A DNA stretch of 64,000 nt from Gillisella vitis (GTDB lineage: Bacteria; Pseudomonadota; Alphaproteobacteria; Rhizobiales; Rhizobiaceae). Position numbers and translations under genes: made by a program. Location: positions 124,001 through 188,000 of the forward strand of contig WPHV01000010.1 of assembly GCA_009744235.1 (NCBI GenBank), in the 5' to 3' direction. The notes beneath the pieces are model-generated. The model saw nothing but the letters and a program-made list of their open reading frames with translations. It was not told the origin of the DNA and ran no database searches. This document shows positions 32,725-42,875 of this stretch, piece by piece; the first letter of the stretch is position 1; each line of letters opens with the position of its first letter.

Positions 32725-35718
32725 ATGCCCAAGGACCAGCCCGTTTCGCCGGAAACCGTCTTTCTGCGCGATGTCGCCGAAGATGTCGTCAAACCGCTGA
32801 ACAAGGTGGAGACCAAGGCTGTCCTTGCCGTGCTGAAGGAGCTTGGCCGGGATGCGCCTGAGATCGCGGCCTTGCTTTTGGAGGAGACGCCACTCAGAGC
32901 TTTCATCATCGCCGCCCTGACGCTGTCACCCTATTTGCGTGAGACGGCGGCCTTGCGCCCCGATCTGCTGGTATGCGCGCTTCAAGCCCCTCTGCAAGAC
33001 AGCCTGCACATGCTGGTGGAGCATGCGCGCCATGCCTGGCGACCGGACCAGGGAGAAACGCCGCCGACCGAGGCCATGGTGATGAGCAGGTTGCGCCAGG
33101 CCAAGCGGGGCCTGTCCTTCCTGCTGGCGCTGGCCGATCTGGGCCGATTGTTTCATCCCCGCCAGACGACGCTATGGCTGTCGCGGATGGCGGATGCGGC
33201 AATCGCCTGCGCCATCGACCATCTTTTGCTGGCGGGTCATGAGGCGGGCAAGTTTCGGCTTGCCGATCGCGATGCGCCATCGAAACACAGCGGCCTGATC
33301 GTGCTGGGCATGGGCAAGCTTGGCGCGTTTGAGCTGAACTATTCGTCGGACATCGATCTCGTGGTGTTTTTTGAGCCGGATGCGGCGATCCTGGTCGCGC
33401 CCGAGGAAGCAACTGAAACCTATGGCCGGATGATGCGCCGGTTGATCCGCATCCTTCAGGAGCGCACGGGGGATGGCTATGTCTTCCGTACCGATTTGAG
33501 GCTCAGGCCCGATCCGGGGGCCACGCCCCTCGCCATGCCGGTCGAGGCGGCACTGATCTATTATGAGGGACGTGGGCAGAACTGGGAGCGCGCCGCCTTT
33601 ATCAAGGCTCGGGCGCTGGCGGGGGATCTTAGCGCAGGTCAGGCCTTTCTTAAGGAATTGGCACCTTTCGTGTTTCGAAAATACCTCGATTATGCGGCGA
33701 TTGCCGATATTCACTCGATCAAGCGGCAGATCCATAGCCATCGAGGCCATGGAGCGATTGCGGTCAAGGGCCATAACGTCAAGCTCGGGCGCGGCGGGAT
33801 TCGCGAGATCGAGTTCTTCGCCCAGACCCAGCAATTGATCGCCGGTGGACGGATGCCGGATCTGCGGGTGCGCGGCACCGAGGCAGCACTGGCGGCGTTG
33901 GAACAGGCCCGCTGGATCGATGCGACCACCCGCGATGAACTGACGGAGGCCTATTGGTTCCTGCGGGATATCGAGCACCGCATCCAGATGGTGCATGACG
34001 AGCAGAGCCATACGCTGCCGACCACCGAGACTGAGTTGAAGCGGATTGCGCTGATGTGCGGCTTCGATACCCCGGCAGGCTTTTCGCAGGCCCTGGAAAA
34101 GCGGCTGCGGCTGGTGGAGCGGCGTTACGGTCAATTGTTTGAACAGGAAGACGATCTGTCTGTTGGCGGCAATCTGGTATTTACCGGTCAAAAGGACGAT
34201 CCCGATACGTTGAAAACGCTGGAAAAGCTTGGATTTCAACGGCCTGAAGACATTTCCAGGGTGATCCGCACCTGGCATTACGGACGCTACCGCGCCACGC
34301 AATCGGTGGAGGCCCGCGAACGGTTGACGGAACTGACTCCGCGTCTCCTCAAGGCATTTGGCGAAAGCCGTCGCGCCGATGAGGCGTTGTTGCGGTTTGA
34401 TGCGTTTATGTCGGGCCTTCCCGCCGGTATCCAGTTGTTTTCGCTGCTTGGCAACAACCCGGCACTGCTGGAATTGATCGTTACCATCATGGCTGCCGCG
34501 CCCCGGCTTGCTGCCACCATTGCCAGTCGGCCGCATGTTTTCGACGGTATGCTCGACCCCGGTCTGATGGCCGATCTGCCGACGCGCGATTACCTTGCCA
34601 TGCGCCTCGATGCTTTTATTGGCGGTGTGTCGAATTACGAGGAATTGCTGGACCGCCTGCGGATCTTTGCCGCCGAGCAGCGTTTCCTGATCGGCATTCG
34701 CCTGATGACCGGGGCAATTTCCGGAACGGTGGCAGGTCATGCCTTTACCGATCTCGCCGATCTGGTGATCGAGCAGGCCTTTCACGCCGTGCGCCGTGAA
34801 GTGGAACGGGTGCATGGCCGGATCTCTGGCGGGCAACTGGCGCTGGTCGGCATGGGCAAGCTTGGCTCGCGGGAGCTGACGGCAGGTTCCGACGTCGATC
34901 TGATCGTGCTTTATGAGTATGATGATGAAAACGGGGAGAGCGATGGAGCAAAACCGCTCGATGCCGTGCGTTATTACACCCGCCTGACACAGCGGTTGAT
35001 CGCCGCCTTGTCCGCACCGACCGCCGAGGGCGTGCTCTATGAGGTGGACATGCGGCTTCGTCCTTCCGGCAACAAGGGGCCGGTGGCAACCCGGTTGAGA
35101 GCCTTCGAGCGCTATCAGCGCGAGGAGGCCTGGACCTGGGAGCATATGGCGCTGACCCGCGCCCGGCTGATCACCGGCGATGGCCCGCTGGTCGCCGAGG
35201 CGCAAACCATCATTGCCGATATCCTGGCGCAGACCCGCGACCGCGCCGCGATCGCTGCCGATGTCAGTGAGATGCGCAACCTGATCGACACCGAAAAGCC
35301 GCCGAAGGACGGATGGGACTTGAAACTGATACCCGGCGGATTGGTCGACCTGGAATTTCTCGCCCAATATCTGGCCCTGATAGAACCGGATCATGGATTG
35401 AAGACGCAGGCCGGGTCGGGATTTTCGCAGACGGATATCACCACCGCCCAGCGTTTGAAGCAGGGTGGTGCGCGGGCGATGGATGCCGGTGATCTCGATC
35501 TCTGCCTTGCGGCCCTCACGCTCTACACGGAACTGTCGCAGGTAATCAGGGCCTGTGTCGAGGGAGGATTCAGGCCGCAGGATGCACCGGCGGGCCTGAT
35601 CGATGTCGTCCTGCGGGTTGCCGACTGCCCGGACCTGAAAGTGCTGGAGGCCGAGTTGAAGCGCCTGTCCAAGGCGGTTCGGCGGATTTTTCAGGCAGTT
35701 GTCAGCACCCGGCCCTGA
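32725..35718 (+). CDS. glnE: Bifunctional glutamine-synthetase adenylyltransferase/deadenylylase GlnE
   Basis: A 997-residue enzyme that switches glutamine synthetase off and on in response to PII and glutamine. Two nucleotidyltransferase domains are visible: the N-terminal deadenylylase with GMGKLGAFELNYSSDIDLVVFF (about residues 195-215) and the C-terminal adenylylase with GMGKLGSRELTAGSDVDLIVLYEY (about 709-732), each with the Gx11DxD pattern. GRGGIREIEFFAQ and PGGLVDLEFLAQ mark the helical connectors. The start at 32725 is preferred to 32719 because GGAGG lies 6 bases upstream. Its last 28 bases overlap the end of the convergent kinase gene. Confidence 0.95.
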   Translation: MPKDQPVSPETVFLRDVAEDVVKPLNKVETKAVLAVLKELGRDAPEIAALLLEETPLRAFIIAALTLSPYLRETAALRPDLLVCALQAPLQDSLHMLVEHARHAWRPDQGETPPTEAMVMSRLRQAKRGLSFLLALADLGRLFHPRQTTLWLSRMADAAIACAIDHLLLAGHEAGKFRLADRDAPSKHSGLIVLGMGKLGAFELNYSSDIDLVVFFEPDAAILVAPEEATETYGRMMRRLIRILQERTGDGYVFRTDLRLRPDPGATPLAMPVEAALIYYEGRGQNWERAAFIKARALAGDLSAGQAFLKELAPFVFRKYLDYAAIADIHSIKRQIHSHRGHGAIAVKGHNVKLGRGGIREIEFFAQTQQLIAGGRMPDLRVRGTEAALAALEQARWIDATTRDELTEAYWFLRDIEHRIQMVHDEQSHTLPTTETELKRIALMCGFDTPAGFSQALEKRLRLVERRYGQLFEQEDDLSVGGNLVFTGQKDDPDTLKTLEKLGFQRPEDISRVIRTWHYGRYRATQSVEARERLTELTPRLLKAFGESRRADEALLRFDAFMSGLPAGIQLFSLLGNNPALLELIVTIMAAAPRLAATIASRPHVFDGMLDPGLMADLPTRDYLAMRLDAFIGGVSNYEELLDRLRIFAAEQRFLIGIRLMTGAISGTVAGHAFTDLADLVIEQAFHAVRREVERVHGRISGGQLALVGMGKLGSRELTAGSDVDLIVLYEYDDENGESDGAKPLDAVRYYTRLTQRLIAALSAPTAEGVLYEVDMRLRPSGNKGPVATRLRAFERYQREEAWTWEHMALTRARLITGDGPLVAEAQTIIADILAQTRDRAAIAADVSEMRNLIDTEKPPKDGWDLKLIPGGLVDLEFLAQYLALIEPDHGLKTQAGSGFSQTDITTAQRLKQGGARAMDAGDLDLCLAALTLYTELSQVIRACVEGGFRPQDAPAGLIDVVLRVADCPDLKVLEAELKRLSKAVRRIFQAVVSTRP

Positions 35719-38063
35719 GCGGCGGATTTGCGGCAGGGGGGAAGTTGTGACGGTCTATCCGGCACGGTGATCGAAACGACGGTCCCTTTGCCCTCGCGTG
35801 AGCGAATCCGCAGGCTGCCGCCATGCAGCATGATCAGCGAGCGGGAAATCGCCAGGCCCAGGCCCGATCCGCCCTTGCTCTTGGCATATTGGCTCTGCAC
35901 CTGTTCGAAGGGCTGGCCGATCTTGCTGATGGCCTGTTTGGGAATGCCGATGCCGGTATCAGAGACCAGCAGCCGCACCGCGCCGTCGATCTTGTGGGCG
36001 CGCACCGCGATACGTCCGCCCTCATTGGTGAATTTAACCGCATTTGACAGGATGTTGAGCAGGATCTGCTTCAGGGCGCGCCGGTCTGCAGTCATGGCGA
36101 GGCCCGAAACGATGCGTTGCTCAATGGCGATATTCTTGTCCTTGGCGGAAATCGTCGTCAGTCGCAGGGTTTCGTCGATCAGCGAGGCGAAATCAACGTT
36201 TTCGCATTTCAGCAGCATATGGCCCGCCTCGATCTTCGACATGTCGAGAATGTCGTTGATGACGTTGAGGAGATGCTTGCCGCTATCGTGGATATCGCGA
36301 GCATATTCGCCGTATTTCGGCGAGCCGATCGGCCCGAACATGCCGGTGGAGAGGATTTCGGAAAAGCCGAGGATGGCGTTGAGCGGCGTGCGCAACTCAT
36401 GCGACATATTGGCGAGGAACTCCGACTTGGCCTTGTTGGCGGCTTCGGCGCGCTGCTTTTCGGCCAGATATTTCTCGTTGGCTTCCGACAGTTCCGCCTT
36501 TTGCCGTTCCAGCTTTTTCTGCGACGAAGACAGGTCGCCAATGGTGGCCATCAGCCGGCGCTCCTGCTCGCGCAGCCGCTCCTGATGACGCTTCAGCAGG
36601 GTAATATCGGTACCAACAGAGACCAGGCCACCATCGCGGGTGCGCCGCTCGTTGATTTGTAGCCAGCGCTCGTCGGCCAGTTGCAGCTCGGTAGTCCGCG
36701 AGCTTCCCTTGGCGGACGGATCGGCAATACGCCGTTGAATGATGGGCCGGGCAGCGGCGGCATCCACCACAGCGCGCTCGACGCCGGGCACCAGCACGCT
36801 GTCGGGCAGGCCGTAGACATGCTGAAAATGGGCGTTGCACATCACCAACCGGTCGTTCTTATCCCAAAGCACGAAGGCTTCCGAGGTACATTCGATGGCA
36901 TCGGCCAGCCGCTGGTCGGCCTCGGCGTAGCGCTGTGCCAGCCGGTGCTGCTCCGTCACGTCCATGGCGATACCGATCACATGCGGGCTGCCGGAACTGG
37001 TGCGGATCACCTGGGCGCGGGCGCGCAGCCAGACATAATGGCCATTGGCGTGACGCATGCGAAACACCTGGTCGATATGGCGGTCGCCATCTCGGCCAAT
37101 GGTGCGGGCCAGCGCATAAAGATTGCCGTCATCAGGATGCATCAGCCGGGCGGCGTCGGCAAAGCCAAGCGGTTCGCTGGACGGCGGCAGGCCGAGAATG
37201 TCGAACATCGAGCGCGACCAGACCAGTTTTCGGCTGGCGAGATCGAAATCCCACAATCCGCAGCGACCGCGCGACAGGGCAGTTTCGACCCGGCGGTTGG
37301 AATCGACGAACACGTCAGAGGTCTCCCGCGCCCGTTTTGCCTGGGCGAAATAGGCATAGAGAATGCCCATCAGGATCAGCGAGATGGCCGAAAACAGCGT
37401 GACGTTGAGAGCGAGTTCCGCCCGCCAGTAGTCGGCGGCGGATTTCAGCGAATGGGCCGCCAGCACAAGCGCGCCGTCCGTGCCGGTTGGTGTCAGCACG
37501 GCGATATGGCGAAAGCCGTTGATGTCGGTTTCTACCGCGCCCGTCTGGTCTCCGAAATTGCGGAGCACCGCGACTTGCGGAAACAGCGCCATGATTTGCA
37601 TGCCGACAAAACTGCTGCCATTGCCGGAACTGGCGACTACCCGGCCTTCGGGATCGAGCAAGAGAACAAAGCTTTCGTCATCGAGAAGATTGGGCGGCAG
37701 AAAGCGCTTGATCAGCGCCTCGGCCTTGTCCCGGCCAAGTTCTGCCGGAAGCTCGGGGCCGGAAGATAAGGCCGCCGCCGCCGCAGAGGCCATCATCGCG
37801 GTGGAATGACGGATGGCGCTTTCCATTCGCGCATATTCCGAGACAAGCCCCATGCCGCGCGCCATGGCGATGACGATCAGAAAAGCAACCACCAGAATAG
37901 GAATGACTTGGCGAAGGGCCGCGTCAGTATTGGAAATCGAAAGGTTTCGGACGACGTAAGCAACGCCTCCGTGGTTCTTGACCGCATCCAGAAATGACAG
38001 ATATCCGGGAAATTCCGGTCGCAACCGATCATCGGCTGCGGTCGCCCGCTGCACGTTTTCCAT
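35691..38063 (-). CDS. pleC: PAS-domain sensor histidine kinase, PleC-like
   Basis: A 790-residue membrane kinase: TM1 about 44-64, an extracytoplasmic region of about 140 residues, TM2 about 206-230, two to three PAS domains (MHPDDGNLYALARTIGRDGD...HANGHYVWLRARAQVI is a PAS/PAC; AFVLWDKNDRLVMCNAHFQHVYG another), a coiled coil, DHp with His in NMSHELRTPLNAILGFSEIL and an ATPase with KGGSGLGLAIS. The HELRTPLNAILGFSE box is that of PleC/DivJ/PdhS kinases controlling DivK and asymmetric division. From memory, pleC of S. meliloti and A. tumefaciens lies beside glnE in this arrangement, supporting the name. AGGGA precedes the ATG. Confidence 0.78.
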   Translation of the reverse strand: MENVQRATAADDRLRPEFPGYLSFLDAVKNHGGVAYVVRNLSISNTDAALRQVIPILVVAFLIVIAMARGMGLVSEYARMESAIRHSTAMMASAAAAALSSGPELPAELGRDKAEALIKRFLPPNLLDDESFVLLLDPEGRVVASSGNGSSFVGMQIMALFPQVAVLRNFGDQTGAVETDINGFRHIAVLTPTGTDGALVLAAHSLKSAADYWRAELALNVTLFSAISLILMGILYAYFAQAKRARETSDVFVDSNRRVETALSRGRCGLWDFDLASRKLVWSRSMFDILGLPPSSEPLGFADAARLMHPDDGNLYALARTIGRDGDRHIDQVFRMRHANGHYVWLRARAQVIRTSSGSPHVIGIAMDVTEQHRLAQRYAEADQRLADAIECTSEAFVLWDKNDRLVMCNAHFQHVYGLPDSVLVPGVERAVVDAAAARPIIQRRIADPSAKGSSRTTELQLADERWLQINERRTRDGGLVSVGTDITLLKRHQERLREQERRLMATIGDLSSSQKKLERQKAELSEANEKYLAEKQRAEAANKAKSEFLANMSHELRTPLNAILGFSEILSTGMFGPIGSPKYGEYARDIHDSGKHLLNVINDILDMSKIEAGHMLLKCENVDFASLIDETLRLTTISAKDKNIAIEQRIVSGLAMTADRRALKQILLNILSNAVKFTNEGGRIAVRAHKIDGAVRLLVSDTGIGIPKQAISKIGQPFEQVQSQYAKSKGGSGLGLAISRSLIMLHGGSLRIRSREGKGTVVSITVPDRPSQLPPCRKSAAQGRVLTTA

Positions 38064-38292
38064 TGTCCCTGCCTTGATCCCTCGTCCTGATTCGGCGCGC
38101 CGCTCGCTCCAAATCTAACCTAATGAATCATCAGGGATTCTTCCTGTCCAGTCGAAAAAACTAACCGCTTGTTAACCTCTTGCGAAGAATCAGCTTTTCA
38201 TGATCGCGTGACTGTTGCAGCCGCACCTATCAGCCGTCGAATCATCCCTGCGTCGCCATTGCATGAGCATGCACTCCAGGCTTGCGCACAAA

Positions 38293-38326
38293 AAAAGGGG
38301 CGGACGCATGTGCGGCCACCCCTTTT
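38293..38326 (-). terminator. Rho-independent terminator of pepN
   Basis: Read on the minus strand, AAAAGGGG and CCCCTTTT flank a GC-rich interior (GGCCGCACATGCGTCCG), followed by a run of T. It lies 24 bases after the pepN stop. The remaining spacer up to the pleC start at 38063 shows nothing else recognisable. Confidence 0.85.
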
Positions 38327-38349
38327 GGAAGATCATAAACCGTAGGCGC

Positions 38350-41019
38350 TCAGCCCTTCAGCATCCGCTCGACGATGTCGCGGACATCGTTGGAAAGCCC
38401 GTTTGAGCCTTCGATAACGGCAAGGGCCGCCTTGGCCTTGGCCGCGCGGATCGGTTCAAGCTTTTGCCAGGTGCGCATCGAGGTCAGCAGTCGGGCTGCA
38501 AGCTGCGGATTGCGCTTGTCGATGGTCAGAATTTCCGAGGCAAGAAAATCATAGGCCTTGCCATCGGCGCGGTGGAAGCCGGTCGGATTGGAAAAGGCAA
38601 AGCTGCCGATCAGCGCACGAACGCGGTTGGGATTGCTGGCGTTGAACAGCGAATTTTGCATGAGCGCTTCAATCCGTTCCAGCGCACCGTGTCCCGGGAT
38701 GGTGGCCTGAATGGAAAACCACTTGTCCAGAACCAATGCATTCTGGGCAAACCGTGTCTGGAAATTGGCCAGCGCTGCCTGCGCCTCTTCCGTAGCACCG
38801 AAGTGATAGGCGAGAACGCCGAGCGCATGCGACAGGTCGGTCATATTATCGGCTTTGTCATAGGCCTCGGCGGCCTTGGCCGGATCGCCTTTGGCCTGCA
38901 CGAGATAGCCGAGTGCTGCATTTTTCAGCGCTCTTTTGCCTGCGGCAGTAGCATCCGGACTGTAGGGGGTCTCAGTCGCCATGTTATCGTAGAGGCGGGC
39001 AAACAGATCCGCGCCCTCAGTGGCGATATCAGCCAGCACCGCCTGGCGTGCCTGATGGATGGCGTCCGGGTCGATGTCGCTGCCCAATTCGCGGGCGATA
39101 TCGGCTTCGCTCGGCAGCGCCAGCACCTGGGCGCGGAAGGCCGGCTCAAGCGCATCGTCGGCGATGATGGCAAGCAGGCTTCCCTTCAGGGCAGCGCTTG
39201 CCTTGTCAGAAGCGCTTTTGGCCGTGCCGCTCTTGGTGGAGAACTGGCGCGCGCTGTCGCACAGAACCGGCAAAGCGAGGTCGGTCAGGGCCTGCCAGCG
39301 GGAGAACAGGTCGCTATCGTGGCGTGCGATCAGCGCCAGATCCGCACTTGCCTGGCTGAAATGCAGGATGACGGGTGCCGAAAAGCTCCGGTTGAGTGAC
39401 AGGACTGGACGTTCCTTCACGCCTGAAAATTGGAATACCTGCCGGCGTTCGGTCAGATGCAGCACGTCGCCGCTGATTTCGCCGCCGTCCACGGTTGCTG
39501 CGTTAAGCGGCGTGCCATCTGCTGCCAGAAGCCCAAAGCGCAGCGGAATATGCATCGGCTGCTTGTTGGGCTGGCCGGGTGTCGGCGGGATCACCTGTTC
39601 CAGCTCGATGGTAAACAGGCTCGCGCCGGTGTCGTAGTCGCAGGACACCGTCACATTCGGCGTACCGGCCTGGTTATACCAGAGAGAGAATTGGCTAAGA
39701 TCGCGCCCGGAGACTTGCGCGAAGCAGGCAACGAAATCCTCGACGGTTGCCGCATCGCCGTCATGGCGCTCGAAATAGAGATCCATGCCAGCCTTGAATA
39801 GGTCCGGCCCGAGGATCGTGGCGATCATTCCTGTGACTTCGGAGCCTTTTTCATAGACGGTGGTCGTGTAGAAGTTATTGATTTCCTTGTAGGTATTCGG
39901 GCGCACCGGATGCGCGAGCGGGCCAGAATCCTCAACGAACTGTTCGGCGCGCAAATGCCGGACTTCGGCGATGCGCTTGACGGCGCGTGAGCGCTGATCG
40001 GCGGAAAACTGGTGATCGCGATAGACCGTCAGCCCTTCCTTCAGGCAGAGCTGGAACCAGTCGCGGCAGGTGATGCGGTTGCCGGTCCAGTTATGGAAAT
40101 ATTCGTGGGCAATGATCGCTTCGATATTGGCATAGTCGGCATCGGTGGCGGTTTGCGGGTCGGCCAGCACATATTTGTCGTTGAAGACATTCAGGCCCTT
40201 GTTTTCCATGGCCCCCATATTGAAATCCGACACGGCGACGATCATGAAAATATCCAGATCGTATTCGCGCCCGAACACATCCTCATCCCATTTCATCGAG
40301 CGCTTCAGCGCATCCATCGCATAGGCGGCGCGGGGTTCCTTGCCGTGCTCCACATAGATTTTCAACGCGACCTCGCGGCCCGACACCGTGGTGAACGTGT
40401 CCTCGATCAGGCCGAGATCGCCTGCCACCAGTGCAAACAGGTAGCTGGGCTTGGGATGGGGATCGAACCAGGCGGCGAAATGCTTGCCCTCGCCATAGCC
40501 CGCACCACCCAGGAAATTGCCGTTCGACAACAGTAGCGGATTGGCTTGCTTGTCAGCGATGATATTGACGGTATAGACCGACAGCACATCCGGACGGTCC
40601 GGGAAATAGGTGATGCGGCGGAAGCCCTCGGCCTCGCACTGGGTGCAATAGATGCCGTTCGAGCGGTAAAGCCCCATCAACTGGGTATTGGCCTCAGGAT
40701 TGATCAGCGTGGTAATGGTAATCTCAAAGGGTTCGGCAGCTGGAAGGTCGCGGATCGTCAATGAGCGCGCAGTGGCGCTGTAACGCTCCGGCTCCAGCTC
40801 GATCTGGTCGAACAGCACGCTAGAGAGAACCAGATCATCGCCGTCCAGCACCAGCGGTGCGGCGACATCGGCACCTTCACGACGATGAAAGATCAGTCGG
40901 GCCTCGACCTTTGTGTCTGTTGGATCAAGCTCGAAAGTCAGGTCCACTCGCTCCAGGACAAACTCGGTCGGGCGATAATCCGCCAGGCTGACAACCTGGC
41001 CCGTTTCTGTACGCATCAA
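38350..41019 (-). CDS. pepN: Aminopeptidase N
   Basis: An 889-residue M1 zinc metallopeptidase of the cytoplasmic PepN type. The exopeptidase motif is GAMENKGLNVFN (about residues 268-279). The zinc site is HEYFHNWTGNRITCRDWFQL (HEXXH with the distal Glu in LKEGLTVYRD). The catalytic Tyr is in VYEKGSEVTGMI. The beta-domain and long helical C-terminal ERAP-like domain complete the usual length of about 880. It trims N-terminal residues from peptides in protein turnover. A second ATG at codon 2 leaves the exact start open by one residue. Confidence 0.96.
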   Translation of the reverse strand: MMRTETGQVVSLADYRPTEFVLERVDLTFELDPTDTKVEARLIFHRREGADVAAPLVLDGDDLVLSSVLFDQIELEPERYSATARSLTIRDLPAAEPFEITITTLINPEANTQLMGLYRSNGIYCTQCEAEGFRRITYFPDRPDVLSVYTVNIIADKQANPLLLSNGNFLGGAGYGEGKHFAAWFDPHPKPSYLFALVAGDLGLIEDTFTTVSGREVALKIYVEHGKEPRAAYAMDALKRSMKWDEDVFGREYDLDIFMIVAVSDFNMGAMENKGLNVFNDKYVLADPQTATDADYANIEAIIAHEYFHNWTGNRITCRDWFQLCLKEGLTVYRDHQFSADQRSRAVKRIAEVRHLRAEQFVEDSGPLAHPVRPNTYKEINNFYTTTVYEKGSEVTGMIATILGPDLFKAGMDLYFERHDGDAATVEDFVACFAQVSGRDLSQFSLWYNQAGTPNVTVSCDYDTGASLFTIELEQVIPPTPGQPNKQPMHIPLRFGLLAADGTPLNAATVDGGEISGDVLHLTERRQVFQFSGVKERPVLSLNRSFSAPVILHFSQASADLALIARHDSDLFSRWQALTDLALPVLCDSARQFSTKSGTAKSASDKASAALKGSLLAIIADDALEPAFRAQVLALPSEADIARELGSDIDPDAIHQARQAVLADIATEGADLFARLYDNMATETPYSPDATAAGKRALKNAALGYLVQAKGDPAKAAEAYDKADNMTDLSHALGVLAYHFGATEEAQAALANFQTRFAQNALVLDKWFSIQATIPGHGALERIEALMQNSLFNASNPNRVRALIGSFAFSNPTGFHRADGKAYDFLASEILTIDKRNPQLAARLLTSMRTWQKLEPIRAAKAKAALAVIEGSNGLSNDVRDIVERMLKG

Positions 41020-41339
41020 TATATCCTGATCGTCCTATTGCAAATCGACTACACGCGAGCGTTTCGATGGAACGGGCCAGCGCAATTCATGGGCATGATG
41101 ACATCAATTTCTGAACGATTGCTAAAATCCGATCTATTATTGTTTATTCTTGATGAAGTCAGATCATTTTCTTGTCCCATGAAAACGCGGAAATGAGTTA
41201 TCCTATTGTTTTCAAAGGTTTCAGATTGCAAAATTCGCTTTGCACTTTTGTTGGAAATGCTCCAGAAATATTTTGACCCGAGGTCTGGTTTTGGTGTGCC
41301 GACAGGCCTCGGCGGGAACCACTGGGATATTGACCTGGG
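41020..41339. other. Spacer upstream of pepN
   Basis: 320 bases, AT-rich, containing the pepN promoter region on the minus strand. No gene, terminator stem or repeat of note was seen. Confidence 0.4.
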
Positions 41340-42452
41340 TCACAGACCAATATCAAGCTTTGCGCGAATGTCTTGATCCGCCTCGGTCTGTTGAATAATC
41401 ACGCCATACCAACCAAGACCGTCATAGTCTTCGTAACCAAGCGTTTTGGCAAAGGCGATGATGTTTCCGCTGTCATCATAGTAACTGCCTTTCTGGTTTG
41501 CTTGGCTATTGTGCAGCGGGAAATGAGTGTAGATCCGGCTTGGATGAGAGCTTGCAATCACCCGCATTGAGCCATCGAGCAGCATGACCTGGGTCTTGTC
41601 AACGAGATGCGGCGGCAGATTGGCTTCTTTTTCGACAATGGCCTGGCCCTGGGCCTGCCAGTCGAAATAGACGCCAAGCATTCCCAGTAGTTCGCCGTCC
41701 GAACGGCCTCCCGCCCGAATTCCGGTAGCATAGACCAATGTGTCGCGGTTGTCATGCAGAGGGCTTTTTTTGACTTCGTCAACGATATAGTCGTCGCCGC
41801 TTGTCGTTTGACCGGCGGCCTTGACCCATGTTTCCTGAGCAAAACTTTTGTTCTGAAGATTGTTTCGGTAGCGCGGATTGGCAGAGGCGACGACACGGCC
41901 ACTGGCATCCGTCATCACCAGATCGAGATAGACCGTATAGAACCGATTGATGACCCCCAGTCGCTCCGAGGCATGGTTGAAGCTTTCGGTGGTTGGATTT
42001 TGTAGCGCCGACCACAGGGCAGTGTCCGTTGCCCACCATCGGACATCGGCGGTGCGTTCGAACAGATTGCGGACGATGAACTGCACCAGGGTCAGGCAGA
42101 GATCGGTCAGCCGCACGCCTTCCATTTCCTGAACCAGACCATCGGCCATGGCCCGGCCAAGCTTTATACGGCTCAGGACATTGTCCTCGAACTGTTTGGC
42201 GATGTCGGCCGCGCTTTGAGCCAGGCGCTGGACTTCATTGGCCACGACCGCGAAGCCTTTGCCCGTATCACCGGCGCGCGCGGCTTCAATCAGGGCATTG
42301 ATGGCCAGCAGGCGGATTTGCTTGACCACCAATGTATTGTTCATGCTGAATTTTTCGAGATCGCCGCCAATGCTTTCCGTAATCAACCGCATGGAGCGAG
42401 GCGTTGCAGTCACGACCCGGTTCTGGCGGAGCGGTGCTGGGGAATTCGACAT
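41340..42452 (-). CDS. Soluble MCP-like protein: N-terminal signalling tip, C-terminal Cache-like sensor
   Basis: A 370-residue protein. Residues about 44-82 (KQIRLLAINALIEAARAGDTGKGFAVVANEVQRLAQSAADI) are the highly conserved chemoreceptor hairpin tip that contacts CheA/CheW. After a helix (about 85-125) the rest looks like a Cache sensor: VDARGxV-type repeats such as LVMTDASGRVVASANPRYR, VYATGIRAGGRSDGELLGMLGVYFDWQ and VMLLDGSMRVIASSHPSRIYTH. No membrane helix or signal peptide is visible, and the order is reversed relative to normal receptors, with a truncated signalling bundle. It could be a cytoplasmic receptor or a decoy partner. Its ligand is unknown. Confidence 0.75.
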   Translation of the reverse strand: MSNSPAPLRQNRVVTATPRSMRLITESIGGDLEKFSMNNTLVVKQIRLLAINALIEAARAGDTGKGFAVVANEVQRLAQSAADIAKQFEDNVLSRIKLGRAMADGLVQEMEGVRLTDLCLTLVQFIVRNLFERTADVRWWATDTALWSALQNPTTESFNHASERLGVINRFYTVYLDLVMTDASGRVVASANPRYRNNLQNKSFAQETWVKAAGQTTSGDDYIVDEVKKSPLHDNRDTLVYATGIRAGGRSDGELLGMLGVYFDWQAQGQAIVEKEANLPPHLVDKTQVMLLDGSMRVIASSHPSRIYTHFPLHNSQANQKGSYYDDSGNIIAFAKTLGYEDYDGLGWYGVIIQQTEADQDIRAKLDIGL

Positions 42453-42875
42453 GGCGATAAATCCTGAAGCCAGGGCCGCGATGACCCAAAGTGGAAAGAA
42501 AAATAATATATTGCTTTGCAGTAAATTAACGCATCACTTGGTTAAGTAAGTATAAATTCAAATCTATTGTTTTTGGGTGCGATTTATTTATCGAGGATAG
42601 CTCGAGGATTTTTGAGTTTTGTGGATAAGTGTATGATTTAAATATAGTAATTTTGTAATTATTTATTTAGGGTTGCGACAGTATTTGTGGTTGTCCACCC
42701 CATTGCGCATCGCATGTTTGCGACACGGGAGTGTTCGTGAATGCTGACCTTGTTCTTGCGCGGTCGGTCCGAATCGGCAATGGTCGGGTTATCCGACGTG
42801 CTGGCTGAAACCCATGGCCGCTCGTCCCCTTGATGTCATGGCCCGCATATCAGCCGGCCTTGTGAGTCCAGCGTC
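42453..42875. other. AT-rich divergent spacer
   Basis: 423 bases between two divergent genes. The 42480-42680 part is strongly AT-rich (runs such as AATAATATATTGC and AATTATTTATTTAGGG), as expected of back-to-back promoters. No gene or strong hairpin was seen. Confidence 0.4.

Noticed and set aside
33172..35394. 740-residue minus-strand open frame
   Set aside because: It lies entirely opposite glnE, whose two catalytic domains are certain. The product is Gln/His/Arg-rich noise typical of antisense frames in GC-rich DNA.
36681..37769. 362-residue plus-strand open frame
   Set aside because: Antisense to the PAS kinase gene; no recognisable domain.
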